Virus record (IMG/VR): IMGVR_UViG_3300008050_000070
Location: 1 to 49,120 of that record
DNA: 49,120 nucleotides
Origin: a virus
Reading direction: 5' to 3' (one strand)
Each line of letters opens with the position of its first letter. Within the stretch, counting starts at the first letter, position 1. The translations under genes and the position numbers were made by a program. The notes under the pieces were generated by a model, which made no database searches, was not told the DNA's origin, and saw only the letters and a list, made by a program, of their open reading frames with translations. Shown piece by piece: positions 18,541 through 27,403 of the stretch.

Positions 18541-18620
18541 TTTGCAAGTTCGGTAGGCCGAGACGGAGCGACAAACAGGCGCTAATATTTTAATAAAAAG
18601 CAAGATAATGGAATCATAAT

Positions 18621-21600
18621 ATGGCCAATGGAAAATTTGTTTCTCTTCATAATCACACAGAGCTTGGCAGCCCGTTAGACGGAATGAACGGTGTTTATGA
18701 TATCTTTGAGAGAGCGAAAGAGGTCGGCCATCCGGGGCTTGCGATAACAGATCATGGAACTTTGACTGCCCATTATGATGCGTTTAAGGCATCTGAAAAA
18801 ACCGGGGTAAAACTCATTCCTGGGTGTGAGTTCTATTTTTCTAACGATCCAGCCGAGCGCAGATCTTATCATATGATAATGCTGCCAAGGACTCAGCTGG
18901 GATATCAAAATATCCTTAGGCTTAATTATCTTGGCTTTAGAAATCAAGTTTCTGGCTATATGGGGAAGAAGACTCCGCGCATAACCTGGGAGCATATTGA
19001 AAAGTATAATAAGGATATAATTGCGCTGACTGCTTGCCCTTCTGGGCTGATAGCGAGAACTCTGATTACGGAGCAGAACGAAGAGCTTGCGGTCCAATAT
19101 TTAAATAGATTTAATTCTATATTTCAAGATGGATTTTTTCTAGAAATTCAGCCACATGCTCTTGACGTTACTACAAAGGATGGAAAGCCAATCAGCCAGC
19201 CAATGCTGAATCAGGCATTAGTTCGCTTGTCCCACGATATGGATATACCATATGTAATAACCTGTGATGCGCACTATAGGGATGCAGAGCACGCAAAGTA
19301 TCATGACTTTATGTTGGCAATCAAAGACAAAAAAGCTCTTGACGACCCGACGAGGTTCAAATATGGCGTTCAGGATATGTACCTAAAGGCCGAGGATGAA
19401 ATAACGGATTTTTTCGGAAGTGAAATATCAAAAGTTGGCATGGAAAACTCCATGAAAATAATGAATGCTTGTGAGTATCCAAACTATTTGAGAGCAAAAG
19501 GCCCCCAGCTGCCTAGCTACCCCGTTAGTGACTCCTCAGATTATCAAAAGTTTTTAAAATGGAAAGAGAGCAAGAGCCTAATCGGAGTAGAAGATAAGGA
19601 ATACCTCAGGTACAAATGTATTGAGGGATTTAAGAGCAAGTTGGGGTCTTTGTCAAAAGAAGATAAGGCCGCATACTGGGAGCGAGTAAAGGTGGAGCTA
19701 GATGTTCTGGAAGAGAAAGATTTTTCTTCTTATATGCTTATTGTTGCTGATTATATAAATTGGGCAAAAAAGAGAATGCCCGTTGGAACGGCGAGAGGAA
19801 GCTCTGCCGGTTCTATGGTTGCATATCTTACTGGAATTACTGGGATTGATCCAATTAAGTACGATTTAATCTTTGAGAGATTTCACAATAACCAAAAAAC
19901 ATCATTTCCAGATATAGATACCGACTTCTCTCGCCCCGGAGATGTAAAGGAGTATCTAAAGGATAAGTATGGGCCCTCAAAGGTTGCCTCTATTTCTAAC
20001 TGGGGAAAGCTATCTCCGAAGGTCGCAATAAAAGATTGCGCCAGAAGCCTTCGGTTGGGCGGGGACAAGTCTACGGCGTTTAAGATTGCAAATTTAATTA
20101 CTCAAAATATGCCAGATTCGAAAACTATTGATGAGGCAGTTCGCGACTCAAAGCATGTAGCAGCATATATGCAGGAGTATCCAGAGTTATACGAGTACAC
20201 ATCAAAATTACAAAATCTAACAAGGAACTGGAGCGTTCATGCCGCTGGGGTCGTCATTGGAAATGAGCCATTATATAGTTTCGTACCTCTAAGGTTAGAT
20301 GACAAAGGGAACACGGTTACTCAGTGGGAGAAGAGCAGGTGCGAGGAGAATGGTTTAATAAAAATGGATCTCTTGGGATTAAAGACTTTGACCGTTATGG
20401 ATGAAGCTCTTTCTCTGATCTTCGGGACAACCGGTGAGTCGATATCTATCGAGAACATTCCACTGGACGACGATAAGGTGTACAACATGATAGGAAGGGG
20501 CGGTACTTCTGGTGTTTTTCAGCTTGAATCATCTTTAACTCCATTGTGCATAAAGCTTAAGCCAAGAAGCATATCCGAGATATCTGACATCAATGCAATC
20601 GGAAGGCCGTCATGTAAGGCTGAGTCTAGGGCGAAATATATCAGAAGAAAACTTGGAAGAGAAGACTTTAAAATAGAGCATCCAAATTTAGAAAGAGCAT
20701 TAAAGAGTACCTTCGGAATTTTGGTCTATGAAGAGCAAGCAATGTTTATAGCACAAGACGTTGCAGGGTGGGATCTAAACCAGGCAGACTCATTGAGAAA
20801 ATTAAGCAAATTAAAAGGCAAAGATCCCGCCTTAGCGATGAAGGTACAGTCTGATTTTATAAAAGACTCCATGAAGTATTCCGGAATGACTCACAAGATG
20901 GCATGTGAAGTCTTTAGAGATTATATAGAAGTATTGCAGGGGTATTCGTTTAATAAAAGTCATTCAATTTCTTATTCTCATATTTCATATTATACCGCAT
21001 GGCTAAGGTGTCATTATCCGGCAGAGTTTATGTGTGCCCTGATAAACTCAGAAGATCAGAATAGTGACGCAGTTCAGGAATATATAGATAGTTGTGGGTC
21101 TCTTGGGATCAAAATTCTTCCGCCGGATGTAAATAAAAGTGGGGGTAAATATAATATTGTTAACGGAAATATTATTACTGGACTCGCAGCCCTCAAGGGC
21201 GTTGGAGATAAGGCTATAGAGTCAATTTTAGAAAGCCAGCCATTCGCATCGTTCGAAGAGTTTGTCACGAAGAATAACTCCAGAACTGTCGGGAAGATCG
21301 TAATTCAGTCGCTAGCAAGGGCCGGCGCCATGGATGAGTTCGGCAAAACTCGAATGGATATGCATGATAATTATCAAAAATATAGAACAAAAACAAATTC
21401 TGAACTGAAAAAGGGAAAAAGTATTGGCGAAATCAAAATTGATGCTTATCATTCCGACGAATGGGAGAGAAAAGAAGTGCTTTTAGGTGAACAGGCAGTA
21501 TTGGGTCGTGCTATTAGCGGAAATCTACATGAGGTTTTTTCTGACTTCTTTTCCTCTGGCCCGAATGTTCTAAAGTTTGTAAGAATCCCCCTTATGAATA

Positions 21601-21881
21601 AGGGTGATTCCGTTAGAGTTGAGGCCATTATCAAGGCCAAGGTAAAAGAATTTAAGATAAAGAATGGAAAGAATGCGGGGAAGAAGTTTGCAAAATATCT
21701 TATAGAAGATGTTACTGGCCAAACCTGTGGCATGACAGTCTGGGCTGATGACTACTCTAGATATAGAGATATTTTAAAGGACGGATCCCCTCTTAAGGCA
21801 GTCTGCAAGGTGAATGAGTATATGGACAAAAAAGATTTAGCCCTCTCTCATCTCGAGAGAGTATATGGGAGTAGACTATGA
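18621..21881 (+). CDS. dnaE: DNA polymerase III alpha subunit (DnaE family)
   Basis: A 1086-residue replicative C-family polymerase. It opens with a PHP domain (SLHNHTELGSPLDG, AITDHGTL, PGCEFYF). The catalytic palm has the ARGSSAGSMVAYLTGITGIDP segment, the acidic motif PDIDTDF (D431, D433) and IKMDLLGLKTLTVM with D583, matching the three E. coli aspartates. Helix-hairpin-helix and OB-fold regions follow (LAALKGVGDKAIESIL; FAKYLIEDVTGQTCGMTVW). Length is close to that of E. coli DnaE, with a short C-terminus. It would replicate the phage genome, probably with the phage primase and SSB and possibly the host clamp. ATG 18621 has only a weak ribosome-binding site. Its end overlaps the next gene by four bases. 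Confidence 0.96.
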   Translation: MANGKFVSLHNHTELGSPLDGMNGVYDIFERAKEVGHPGLAITDHGTLTAHYDAFKASEKTGVKLIPGCEFYFSNDPAERRSYHMIMLPRTQLGYQNILRLNYLGFRNQVSGYMGKKTPRITWEHIEKYNKDIIALTACPSGLIARTLITEQNEELAVQYLNRFNSIFQDGFFLEIQPHALDVTTKDGKPISQPMLNQALVRLSHDMDIPYVITCDAHYRDAEHAKYHDFMLAIKDKKALDDPTRFKYGVQDMYLKAEDEITDFFGSEISKVGMENSMKIMNACEYPNYLRAKGPQLPSYPVSDSSDYQKFLKWKESKSLIGVEDKEYLRYKCIEGFKSKLGSLSKEDKAAYWERVKVELDVLEEKDFSSYMLIVADYINWAKKRMPVGTARGSSAGSMVAYLTGITGIDPIKYDLIFERFHNNQKTSFPDIDTDFSRPGDVKEYLKDKYGPSKVASISNWGKLSPKVAIKDCARSLRLGGDKSTAFKIANLITQNMPDSKTIDEAVRDSKHVAAYMQEYPELYEYTSKLQNLTRNWSVHAAGVVIGNEPLYSFVPLRLDDKGNTVTQWEKSRCEENGLIKMDLLGLKTLTVMDEALSLIFGTTGESISIENIPLDDDKVYNMIGRGGTSGVFQLESSLTPLCIKLKPRSISEISDINAIGRPSCKAESRAKYIRRKLGREDFKIEHPNLERALKSTFGILVYEEQAMFIAQDVAGWDLNQADSLRKLSKLKGKDPALAMKVQSDFIKDSMKYSGMTHKMACEVFRDYIEVLQGYSFNKSHSISYSHISYYTAWLRCHYPAEFMCALINSEDQNSDAVQEYIDSCGSLGIKILPPDVNKSGGKYNIVNGNIITGLAALKGVGDKAIESILESQPFASFEEFVTKNNSRTVGKIVIQSLARAGAMDEFGKTRMDMHDNYQKYRTKTNSELKKGKSIGEIKIDAYHSDEWERKEVLLGEQAVLGRAISGNLHEVFSDFFSSGPNVLKFVRIPLMNKGDSVRVEAIIKAKVKEFKIKNGKNAGKKFAKYLIEDVTGQTCGMTVWADDYSRYRDILKDGSPLKAVCKVNEYMDKKDLALSHLERVYGSRL

Positions 21882-22363
21882 TTGAGTGTAGAGGGTGTGG
21901 GTTTGATGTTTCCAATGGAATGCGATATTCTTTGGTAAATAATTGCTGCCCAAGTTGCGGCCAGGCTCTTTTGGGGGAAGCATACATGCAAAGGCTTTCA
22001 TTTTTATCCGAGAAGATAAAGAATCAAGACTTTGCAAGCGGCCTTTCGAAGGATATAATATTTGATATGTCATTGTTTATTCTTTCGGAGTATTTTTTGC
22101 CGACAGATGAGGCGACCAAGCCTCCTGCTGCCTCGCCAGAGGACTCTGAGGCGGCTTCCAGCGTAACGGAGGGCTCCCCAGATGAGGCTCTGCCTCCCGA
22201 AGATGATATTAGAGGGCAAATTAGAGCAGAGGCCATAGAATCTATGCCGGAGCTGTCCAAAGAGGAGAGCGAAGACTTGAGAGTGGCTAGATTAAAGCGC
22301 CTTGCAAATGAGTCAAAGGGAATGAGAAAGGCAGGAGCCTCGGTTCGGAGAGTTTCTGACTAA
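21878..22363 (+). CDS. Zinc-ribbon hypothetical protein, 161 aa
   Basis: It starts at ATG 21878, overlapping the polymerase stop (ATGA), so it is translationally coupled to it. The N-terminus has two CxxC pairs, CRGC and CPSC, forming a likely zinc ribbon within the first ~30 residues. A helical segment follows, then a long Glu/Ser/Pro-rich low-complexity linker (residues ~75-115) and a basic C-terminal helix (VARLKRLANESKGMRKA). I do not recognise a family. Coupling to the polymerase suggests a replication accessory or DNA-binding role. Confidence 0.75.
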   Translation: MIECRGCGFDVSNGMRYSLVNNCCPSCGQALLGEAYMQRLSFLSEKIKNQDFASGLSKDIIFDMSLFILSEYFLPTDEATKPPAASPEDSEAASSVTEGSPDEALPPEDDIRGQIRAEAIESMPELSKEESEDLRVARLKRLANESKGMRKAGASVRRVSD

Positions 22364-22710
22364 TGATTAGAGCGATAGCCAATAAGCGCTTGGACTTAAG
22401 CGACGAAGAGTTTAATTACTACTCGCAGATAGTTGAAGAGATCGGCGAGGATGATTTTCGTGGATTATTTACAACGAATAAAGATGGAATAATTACATCT
22501 ATAGCTCCGCCTACAAACCGATCGATACCGATGCTTGTTTTGTTTTTTGTTTTAAACTTAATGTTAAATCAAAGAATTAGAATAATGAGCTCTGAAGCGT
22601 CCAGGCTTAAATCCTCCCTCGGAGAGGGCAGGATAAGCTCCATAGAGAAAAGATTGAAAGCGATAGAAACATTAATTAACAATGAGGAAAAAGATGTCAA
22701 GAACGTTTAA
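22363..22710 (+). CDS. Small protein with one predicted membrane helix, 115 aa
   Basis: It starts in a TAATG overlap with the previous stop. Residues ~48-65 (SIPMLVLFFVLNLMLNQ) form a single strongly hydrophobic segment, suitable as a transmembrane helix. An acidic N-terminal part precedes it and a basic, helical C-terminal part (RRIRIMSSEASRLK-like, then EKRLKAIETLINN) follows, so an N-out/C-in anchor with a cytoplasmic coiled coil is plausible. It lies between the zinc-ribbon gene and a replication-associated gene. A membrane-tethered replication factor is possible but not shown. Confidence 0.7.
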   Translation: MIRAIANKRLDLSDEEFNYYSQIVEEIGEDDFRGLFTTNKDGIITSIAPPTNRSIPMLVLFFVLNLMLNQRIRIMSSEASRLKSSLGEGRISSIEKRLKAIETLINNEEKDVKNV

Positions 22711-23263
22711 AGATATTGCATCAATAGATGGCTTCTCGATAGAGGGTATTGGGCTTAGTGACATTGAGGATATTGAGTCTATGCTCCCAAAGAATGGGAT
22801 TGTTGACGTTAATATTGCAGAAAAAGGCTTAGTCTACACTCTGGAGGGGCAAAACCTGTGCCAAGAAAAGATCGTAAAAATCGATCGGTGGGTGGCGGTT
22901 TTGGATTCGAAAAAGAATAAAGCATGGTCGGCAGCAGCCCTTGCGAAATCGAAGGCCGCCGGACACAAGACGGTCAAGGATAAGGAGTGGTATGCCCAGT
23001 CAGATGATGACTATATAAATGCATGTAACGCCCTTGCCCTGGGAAAGGCGTGTAAGAAGTGGTTTGAAAATAAGGCTGGATATTTTTCAAGTTGGCACTA
23101 CACGTTTAAAACATTTTTACGTCGTGATTATTCAATAGAAAATGCAACAAGTATGAATGTTACGGCGTATAATAGTCCTTCCGGATCTGGTTCAAGGTAT
23201 CCGGCGGAAACCCCAAACACTCAAGATGGTGTTGACGACTGGGGAGAGACAGAGTGGGAGTAA
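22694..23263 (+). CDS. Hypothetical protein, possible UvsY-like recombination mediator
   Basis: The ATG at 22694 is favoured because TGAGGAAA lies just upstream; ATG 22682 is an alternative. About 189 residues. After an acidic N-terminal segment, residues ~50-140 hold a helix with conserved tryptophans (KIDRWVAVLDSKKNKAW), a basic segment (SKAAGHKTVKDKEWYAQSDDD) and a terminal helix (ALALGKACKKWFENKAGYF). This layout is similar to T4 UvsY, which loads UvsX on SSB-coated DNA. The gene also lies directly before SSB in a block with RecA. The assignment is by pattern and context only. The C-terminus is Ser/Gly/Pro-rich and acidic. Confidence 0.65.
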   Translation: MSRTFKDIASIDGFSIEGIGLSDIEDIESMLPKNGIVDVNIAEKGLVYTLEGQNLCQEKIVKIDRWVAVLDSKKNKAWSAAALAKSKAAGHKTVKDKEWYAQSDDDYINACNALALGKACKKWFENKAGYFSSWHYTFKTFLRRDYSIENATSMNVTAYNSPSGSGSRYPAETPNTQDGVDDWGETEWE

Positions 23264-23321
23264 TCCTTCAAACAATGTGGCCATAAGTTTGTAATAACGC
23301 AACAATAGTGCCAATAACAAA

Positions 23322-23338
23322 TGTGAGATAATCTCACA
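23322..23338 (+). promoter_or_regulatory. Inverted repeat upstream of the SSB ribosome-binding site
   Basis: TGTGAGAT and ATCTCACA are perfect 8-base arms around one central A (or 7-base arms with a TAA loop). It ends just before the AGGAG Shine-Dalgarno (23345-23349) and ATG 23357 of SSB. It could be a protein-binding operator or an RNA hairpin that masks the ribosome-binding site. T4 gp32 controls its own translation through a structure upstream of its message, so self-regulation is a reasonable hypothesis. No T-run follows, so it is not a standard terminator. Confidence 0.6.
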
Positions 23339-23356
23339 ATAAACAGGAGAATGAAA

Positions 23357-23971
23357 ATGTCAGGAATGGTATTTGGAGAAGTAGATTGGAATGCCGCAGA
23401 TTCTGGTGGTAAGTCAGATTTTATGCGACTAGAAGAGGGCGAGAGCCTTGTGCGTGTTATGGGTAATCCGGTGCAGTTTTATGTTCACTGGCTTACCGCG
23501 CCAGACGGAAGCAAGAAAAAGGTTAATAGCCCGCTCGAGACCCCAGAGTTGGTTCGCAGATTAGAAGATGTTGGGTTCCGCCGCCAAGCTCGATGGTTTT
23601 TAAAGGTTCTGAATTGCGCCGCTAACGAGTTTCAGCTGCTTGAGATCGGACCTCAGATCTATAATGGAGTTAAGGCCCTAAACAACAACAGCAGGTGGGG
23701 CAAGGTATCTTCTTATGATATCTCTGTAACGAAGGGACCAAAGGGCTCTCAGCCGTTGTATGGAGTTACTCCGAATCCGAAAGAGGCTCTTCCGGCAGAC
23801 CTCAAGGAGGCGTTTGTCGCGTTTAATGACCGAATAAATGTCGAGAAGCTAATATCTCCGGCAACTGCCGCAGATATCTGTGATGTTATGGGATGGGACG
23901 TTTCAGAGTATACGAACGGAAAGGCTACGGAATCCGCAGAAGACGAAGACTTTGACTTCGACTTTTCGTAA
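23357..23971 (+). CDS. Single-stranded DNA-binding protein (gp32-like)
   Basis: About 204 residues starting at ATG 23357, which has AGGAG seven bases upstream; ATG 23351 is too close to it. The N-terminal FMRLEEGESLVRVMG is typical of phage gp32-like OB-fold proteins. The C-terminus is very acidic with alternating D/F (EDEDFDFDFS), the protein-interaction tail seen on SSBs. Its gene lies in its own transcription region, with a hairpin upstream and a strong terminator downstream, which fits a protein made in large amounts. It would coat single-stranded DNA in replication and present it to RecA and the polymerase. Confidence 0.85.
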   Translation: MSGMVFGEVDWNAADSGGKSDFMRLEEGESLVRVMGNPVQFYVHWLTAPDGSKKKVNSPLETPELVRRLEDVGFRRQARWFLKVLNCAANEFQLLEIGPQIYNGVKALNNNSRWGKVSSYDISVTKGPKGSQPLYGVTPNPKEALPADLKEAFVAFNDRINVEKLISPATAADICDVMGWDVSEYTNGKATESAEDEDFDFDFS

Positions 23972-23982
23972 GATGCAGTCAG

Positions 23983-24030
23983 GCCGAGGAGCTTAACATG
24001 CTATGGTTGGGCTCCTCGGCTCTTTTATTT
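23983..24030 (+). terminator. Strong intrinsic terminator after SSB
   Basis: GCCGAGGAGC (23983-23992) and GCTCCTCGGC (24011-24020) form a perfect ten-base-pair GC-rich stem, followed by TCTTTTATTT. This is a textbook rho-independent terminator, 12 bases after the SSB stop. It ends directly before the ribosome-binding site of the RuvC-like gene, so read-through or a separate promoter is needed downstream. Confidence 0.88.
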
Positions 24031-24041
24031 GGAGTTTCGAA

Positions 24042-24584
24042 TTGGATACGATTCTTGGGCTGGATATATCATCGTCAGTAATAGGCTGGGCGCTCCTTCG
24101 GGACAATAACGGAGAGGGGGAGCTAATTGATTATGGACACCTTAGACCTCCCGGAAAGCCAAAGGGTTCTATTGCTTTTCGCGCAAGTGCCGCATATGAT
24201 ATGGTGGCGGAACTTCTCGGGAGCAGGACTCCAGATTCCGTTGTGATTGAAGCTTATGCTTCAAAGTTTAGCGCAGGAAGAAGTACCGCAAGAACAATAA
24301 TAGTATTATCTGTATTCAATGAGGTAATATCCATGGCGTGTCTTCGCGAGGCATCTATAGAGCCGCATAAATACGCAGTATCGACAATTAGATCGTGCTT
24401 ATCAAAGATGGGCGGGAAAAAGGTATCTTCAAAAGAAGAAGCGTTTGACTTTATCGTTGGAAGTGTTTCTGGATTTGAAGTCCGCGAGAATAGAGCGGGC
24501 AACCTTGCAAAGCAATGCTTAGACGAAGCAGATGCAATAGCAGTTGCATTAACTCACATTTATAAGGAAAACAATAATGGCTAA
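24042..24584 (+). CDS. RuvC-like Holliday-junction resolvase
   Basis: About 180 residues with an RNase H-like (RuvC) fold. The catalytic acidic residues are in ILGLDISSSVIGWALL (first strand, D), VVIEAY (E) and the C-terminal LDEADAIAVALTH (D). This matches RuvC and related phage resolvases, which cut four-way DNA junctions. It would resolve recombination and replication branches before packaging. I choose TTG 24042 because GGAG is seven bases upstream and the protein then begins right at the first core strand; an upstream GTG/ATG-type start at 24003 lies inside the terminator. It overlaps the GroEL gene by eight bases. Confidence 0.85.
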   Translation: MDTILGLDISSSVIGWALLRDNNGEGELIDYGHLRPPGKPKGSIAFRASAAYDMVAELLGSRTPDSVVIEAYASKFSAGRSTARTIIVLSVFNEVISMACLREASIEPHKYAVSTIRSCLSKMGGKKVSSKEEAFDFIVGSVSGFEVRENRAGNLAKQCLDEADAIAVALTHIYKENNNG

Positions 24585-26223
24585 AGATATTTTGCACTCC
24601 ACAGCGGCAAGAGATAAGATTTTGTCTGGGGTGGAGAAGTTAGCAAGCGTTGTCGCGGTTACGATGGGACCTCAAGGAAGAAACGTCGTCATCGGCAAGT
24701 TTGTTGGAGCTCCAGTAGTTACAAAGGATGGCGTATCTGTCGCAAGAGAGGTTGTGCTAAGAGATCCGGTGGAAGACTTGGCCTGCCAGCTTGTAAAAGA
24801 AGTTGCAGGAAGAACCGCAGATATCGCAGGAGACGGAACCACAACCGCAACAGTAATGGCTCATGAAATTATCTCCAGAGGGGCAGTCCTTATGGAGTCG
24901 GGCTATAGCCCGCTTGATTTTAGAGATGGGCTTACTTGGGCTGTAGAGCAGATTTCAAAAAACTTAGATAGCATATCTATTCAAACTAACGGACATGATA
25001 TGGTAAAAAGCATTGCCACTATATCTGCAAATAACGACCACCTCTTGGGAGGGAAGATTGCAGAGGCATTCGATTCGGTCGGGTTCTCCGGAACAGTAAC
25101 GGCAGAGGCGTCTCCCGGCGGAGAAACTACGGTTAGAATTGTGGATGGGGTAGAGCTTAAAACTGGATATGTTACTCCTGCATTTTTGGCGGATAATAAC
25201 CGCGGAAGCATTGTTATGGAGAATTGTAATGTTCTCATTGTGGACAGAGAAGTAACGCACTTAACGGATTGCATGGCAATGCTTAATAGCCTGTCAAATG
25301 ACAATAAGCCGCTGCTGCTTCTTGCTAGGGCAATAAAACAGGAGGCTCTATCCACGTTGGTCGCGAATAACAAGCTCGGCCGACTAAAAGTGGTGGCGGT
25401 AGAGATTCCTACCATGGGGCCCTCTCAGGCCGACTGGCTAGATGATCTCAGCATGTTGGTTGGTACAAATATTTGCAGCCCCAAGTCGGGCGCCTTGCTC
25501 AGGGATATGAAGGCTTCGGATTTGGGACTTGCCAAGCAAGTGGTTGTTGGGAAATCGACAACAAAAATAATTGATGGAGAAAAAGATTCAGATAGAGTCT
25601 CAAAGAAGATAGAGCAATATAAGCGAGATCAAGACATCTTACTGGGGGATTCCGAAAGAATCGATTTGAAAAAGAGGCTTTCATTTTTGAATAGTCGCGC
25701 AGCTGTAATAACAGTGGGTTACAGCACGGAACTCGAACTCAGAGAGAAGGGCGACCGAATGGATGACGCTCTTAGTGCAACCTTGGCGGCAATAGAGGAG
25801 GGAGTGGTCCCTGGTGGTGGAGTTGCGATGCTTCGTGCTGCAAATATGATTGATTTATCTGAGATAGACGAGAGGCTTAGGCCTGCCGCAGAGGTTTTGA
25901 TAAAATCATGTGCCAGACCAATTTCTCAAATTTTAAAGAATGGATTTATAGACCCAGAGCCTATCATCTCAAAGATTCTTGAGTCTGACAATATAAATTT
26001 TGGGTATAATGCCGCAACCAATACATACGCAGACATGTTTGATGCGGGAGTGCTGGACCCGAAGAAGGTTACCAGAACTGCGGTTGAGAATGCATCAAGT
26101 ATAGCGTTATTGCTTCTAAATACAGAATCGATAGTATCAGAGGCCCCAGATGACCCATCGAGCTGGCAGCCTCCGGCCGGATGGCGCCCGCCACAAAATG
26201 GCAATTTAAATCACAAATATTAA
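24577..26223 (+). CDS. groL: GroEL-family chaperonin (HSP60)
   Basis: A 548-residue group I chaperonin. ATP-binding motifs VTMGPQGRNVVIGK, TKDGVSVA and AGDGTTTATV (D86) are intact, and so is the C-terminal equatorial motif DALSATLAAIEEGVVPGGGVAML with the catalytic aspartate. Length equals that of E. coli GroEL. The C-terminal tail is unusual: instead of Gly-Gly-Met repeats it ends in PPAGWRPPQNGNLNHKY. Some large phages carry their own GroEL, which may fold phage proteins without a co-chaperonin. No groES is seen in the window. It overlaps the resolvase end by eight bases, starting behind AAGGAAAA. Confidence 0.95.
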   Translation: MAKDILHSTAARDKILSGVEKLASVVAVTMGPQGRNVVIGKFVGAPVVTKDGVSVAREVVLRDPVEDLACQLVKEVAGRTADIAGDGTTTATVMAHEIISRGAVLMESGYSPLDFRDGLTWAVEQISKNLDSISIQTNGHDMVKSIATISANNDHLLGGKIAEAFDSVGFSGTVTAEASPGGETTVRIVDGVELKTGYVTPAFLADNNRGSIVMENCNVLIVDREVTHLTDCMAMLNSLSNDNKPLLLLARAIKQEALSTLVANNKLGRLKVVAVEIPTMGPSQADWLDDLSMLVGTNICSPKSGALLRDMKASDLGLAKQVVVGKSTTKIIDGEKDSDRVSKKIEQYKRDQDILLGDSERIDLKKRLSFLNSRAAVITVGYSTELELREKGDRMDDALSATLAAIEEGVVPGGGVAMLRAANMIDLSEIDERLRPAAEVLIKSCARPISQILKNGFIDPEPIISKILESDNINFGYNAATNTYADMFDAGVLDPKKVTRTAVENASSIALLLLNTESIVSEAPDDPSSWQPPAGWRPPQNGNLNHKY

Positions 26224-26236
26224 AACGGAGAATATC

Positions 26237-27403
26237 ATGGCCAAGAGAATCTCAGAGAGCGAAGCCGAAAGGGAAATTAAGAAATTCTTCGGTGAAGACG
26301 CGGTATTTTTTGACGGAAATATCGATACAATTGGAAAGTACGAAGCGATATCCACCGGGAGCCCATCTTTGGATGAGGCTATAGGCATTGGGGGAATACC
26401 CCGTGGAAGAATTACGCAGCTTGCAGGAAAGGAAAGCTCCGGAAAGACTATGCTTTCTCTGTCTTGCATTAAGAGCTATCTAGATGAAAACCCAAATAAT
26501 ACAGCTCTATTTATTGACGCAGAATATACATACGATCCAGAGTGGGCATCGAGTCAGGGCGTTGACACTTCCAGGGTAATGGTCATAAAAACTAATGATG
26601 CAAGGCAGATTTTTGAAGGACTTCTTGGAACTGTAAAGGTAAACTCAGTAACTAAAAAGATATCTAAGAAAATGAAAGGAATCCTGGATTACGTAGAAGA
26701 GGGCACTGACCCAAGATTTAAGGATTTGGGCATAATTGTTCTTGATTCAATTGCAGTATTAAATACTCCACTTGAGTTGGCGGCAGATATCGGTAAGGCG
26801 AATATGGCTCCAATTCCAAGATTCTTATCTACGGAATTAAAGAAATTAACGCCTCAGGTCGCAAAGGCTAATGTTGCATTTATTGGCATAAACCAGGTAA
26901 GAGTAAATCTCGGACAGCACTTTGGAGACCCGGCAACTAGCCCGGGAGGCAAGGCGCTCAAGCATGCCTGTAGTCTTATGATCAATATGGCTCCAATGTT
27001 TGGTGCCGATAATCTTATTAAAGATAAGAATGATGCAAGAATTGGGCACAGAGTTCGAGCAAAGGTTGAGAAAAATAAAGTCGGAAAGCCATTCCAAAAA
27101 GCAGAATATTTCGTTGAGTACCTAAAGGGAGTGGTTAATATAGAGGAGGAGATATTTGGATTGGCCCTAAAGTATGACTTGATTGAAAGGCCAAATACGC
27201 AAAACTATATGATAGATGGAGAAAAAATCAGAGGAAGAGACGCCGCCTTGGAGTCGTTTTCTAAAAATAAACCTTTTATGAATTCAACCCAAGAGAAAAT
27301 AAGAGAAATATACCTCGGAGGAGGCCCGGCGCCAGCGGCTGATAACACCCCCGATGATGCTGAGATAGAAGAAAATCCGCTAATTATGGCTATGGGGCAA
27401 TAA
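26237..27403 (+). CDS. RecA/UvsX-family recombinase
   Basis: A 388-residue strand-exchange ATPase. Walker A is GKESSGKT at residues 64-71, Walker B is LGIIVLDSIAVLN, and the L2-region-like segment PGGKALKHACS is present. NQVRVNLGQHFGDPATSPGG matches the RecA core. The C-terminal part is acidic and Ala/Pro-rich. The protein is closer to bacterial RecA than to T4 UvsX in motif spelling. It would pair DNA strands for recombination-dependent replication, working with SSB and SbcCD. ATG 26237 follows CGGAG at six bases, 13 bases after the GroEL stop. Confidence 0.94.
   Translation: MAKRISESEAEREIKKFFGEDAVFFDGNIDTIGKYEAISTGSPSLDEAIGIGGIPRGRITQLAGKESSGKTMLSLSCIKSYLDENPNNTALFIDAEYTYDPEWASSQGVDTSRVMVIKTNDARQIFEGLLGTVKVNSVTKKISKKMKGILDYVEEGTDPRFKDLGIIVLDSIAVLNTPLELAADIGKANMAPIPRFLSTELKKLTPQVAKANVAFIGINQVRVNLGQHFGDPATSPGGKALKHACSLMINMAPMFGADNLIKDKNDARIGHRVRAKVEKNKVGKPFQKAEYFVEYLKGVVNIEEEIFGLALKYDLIERPNTQNYMIDGEKIRGRDAALESFSKNKPFMNSTQEKIREIYLGGGPAPAADNTPDDAEIEENPLIMAMGQ

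Noticed and set aside
18534-18620. Promoter for the polymerase gene
   Set aside because: AT-rich stretches such as TAATATTTTAATAA are present, but no -35 and -10 pair at proper spacing could be seen, and the phage may use its own sigma-like factor.
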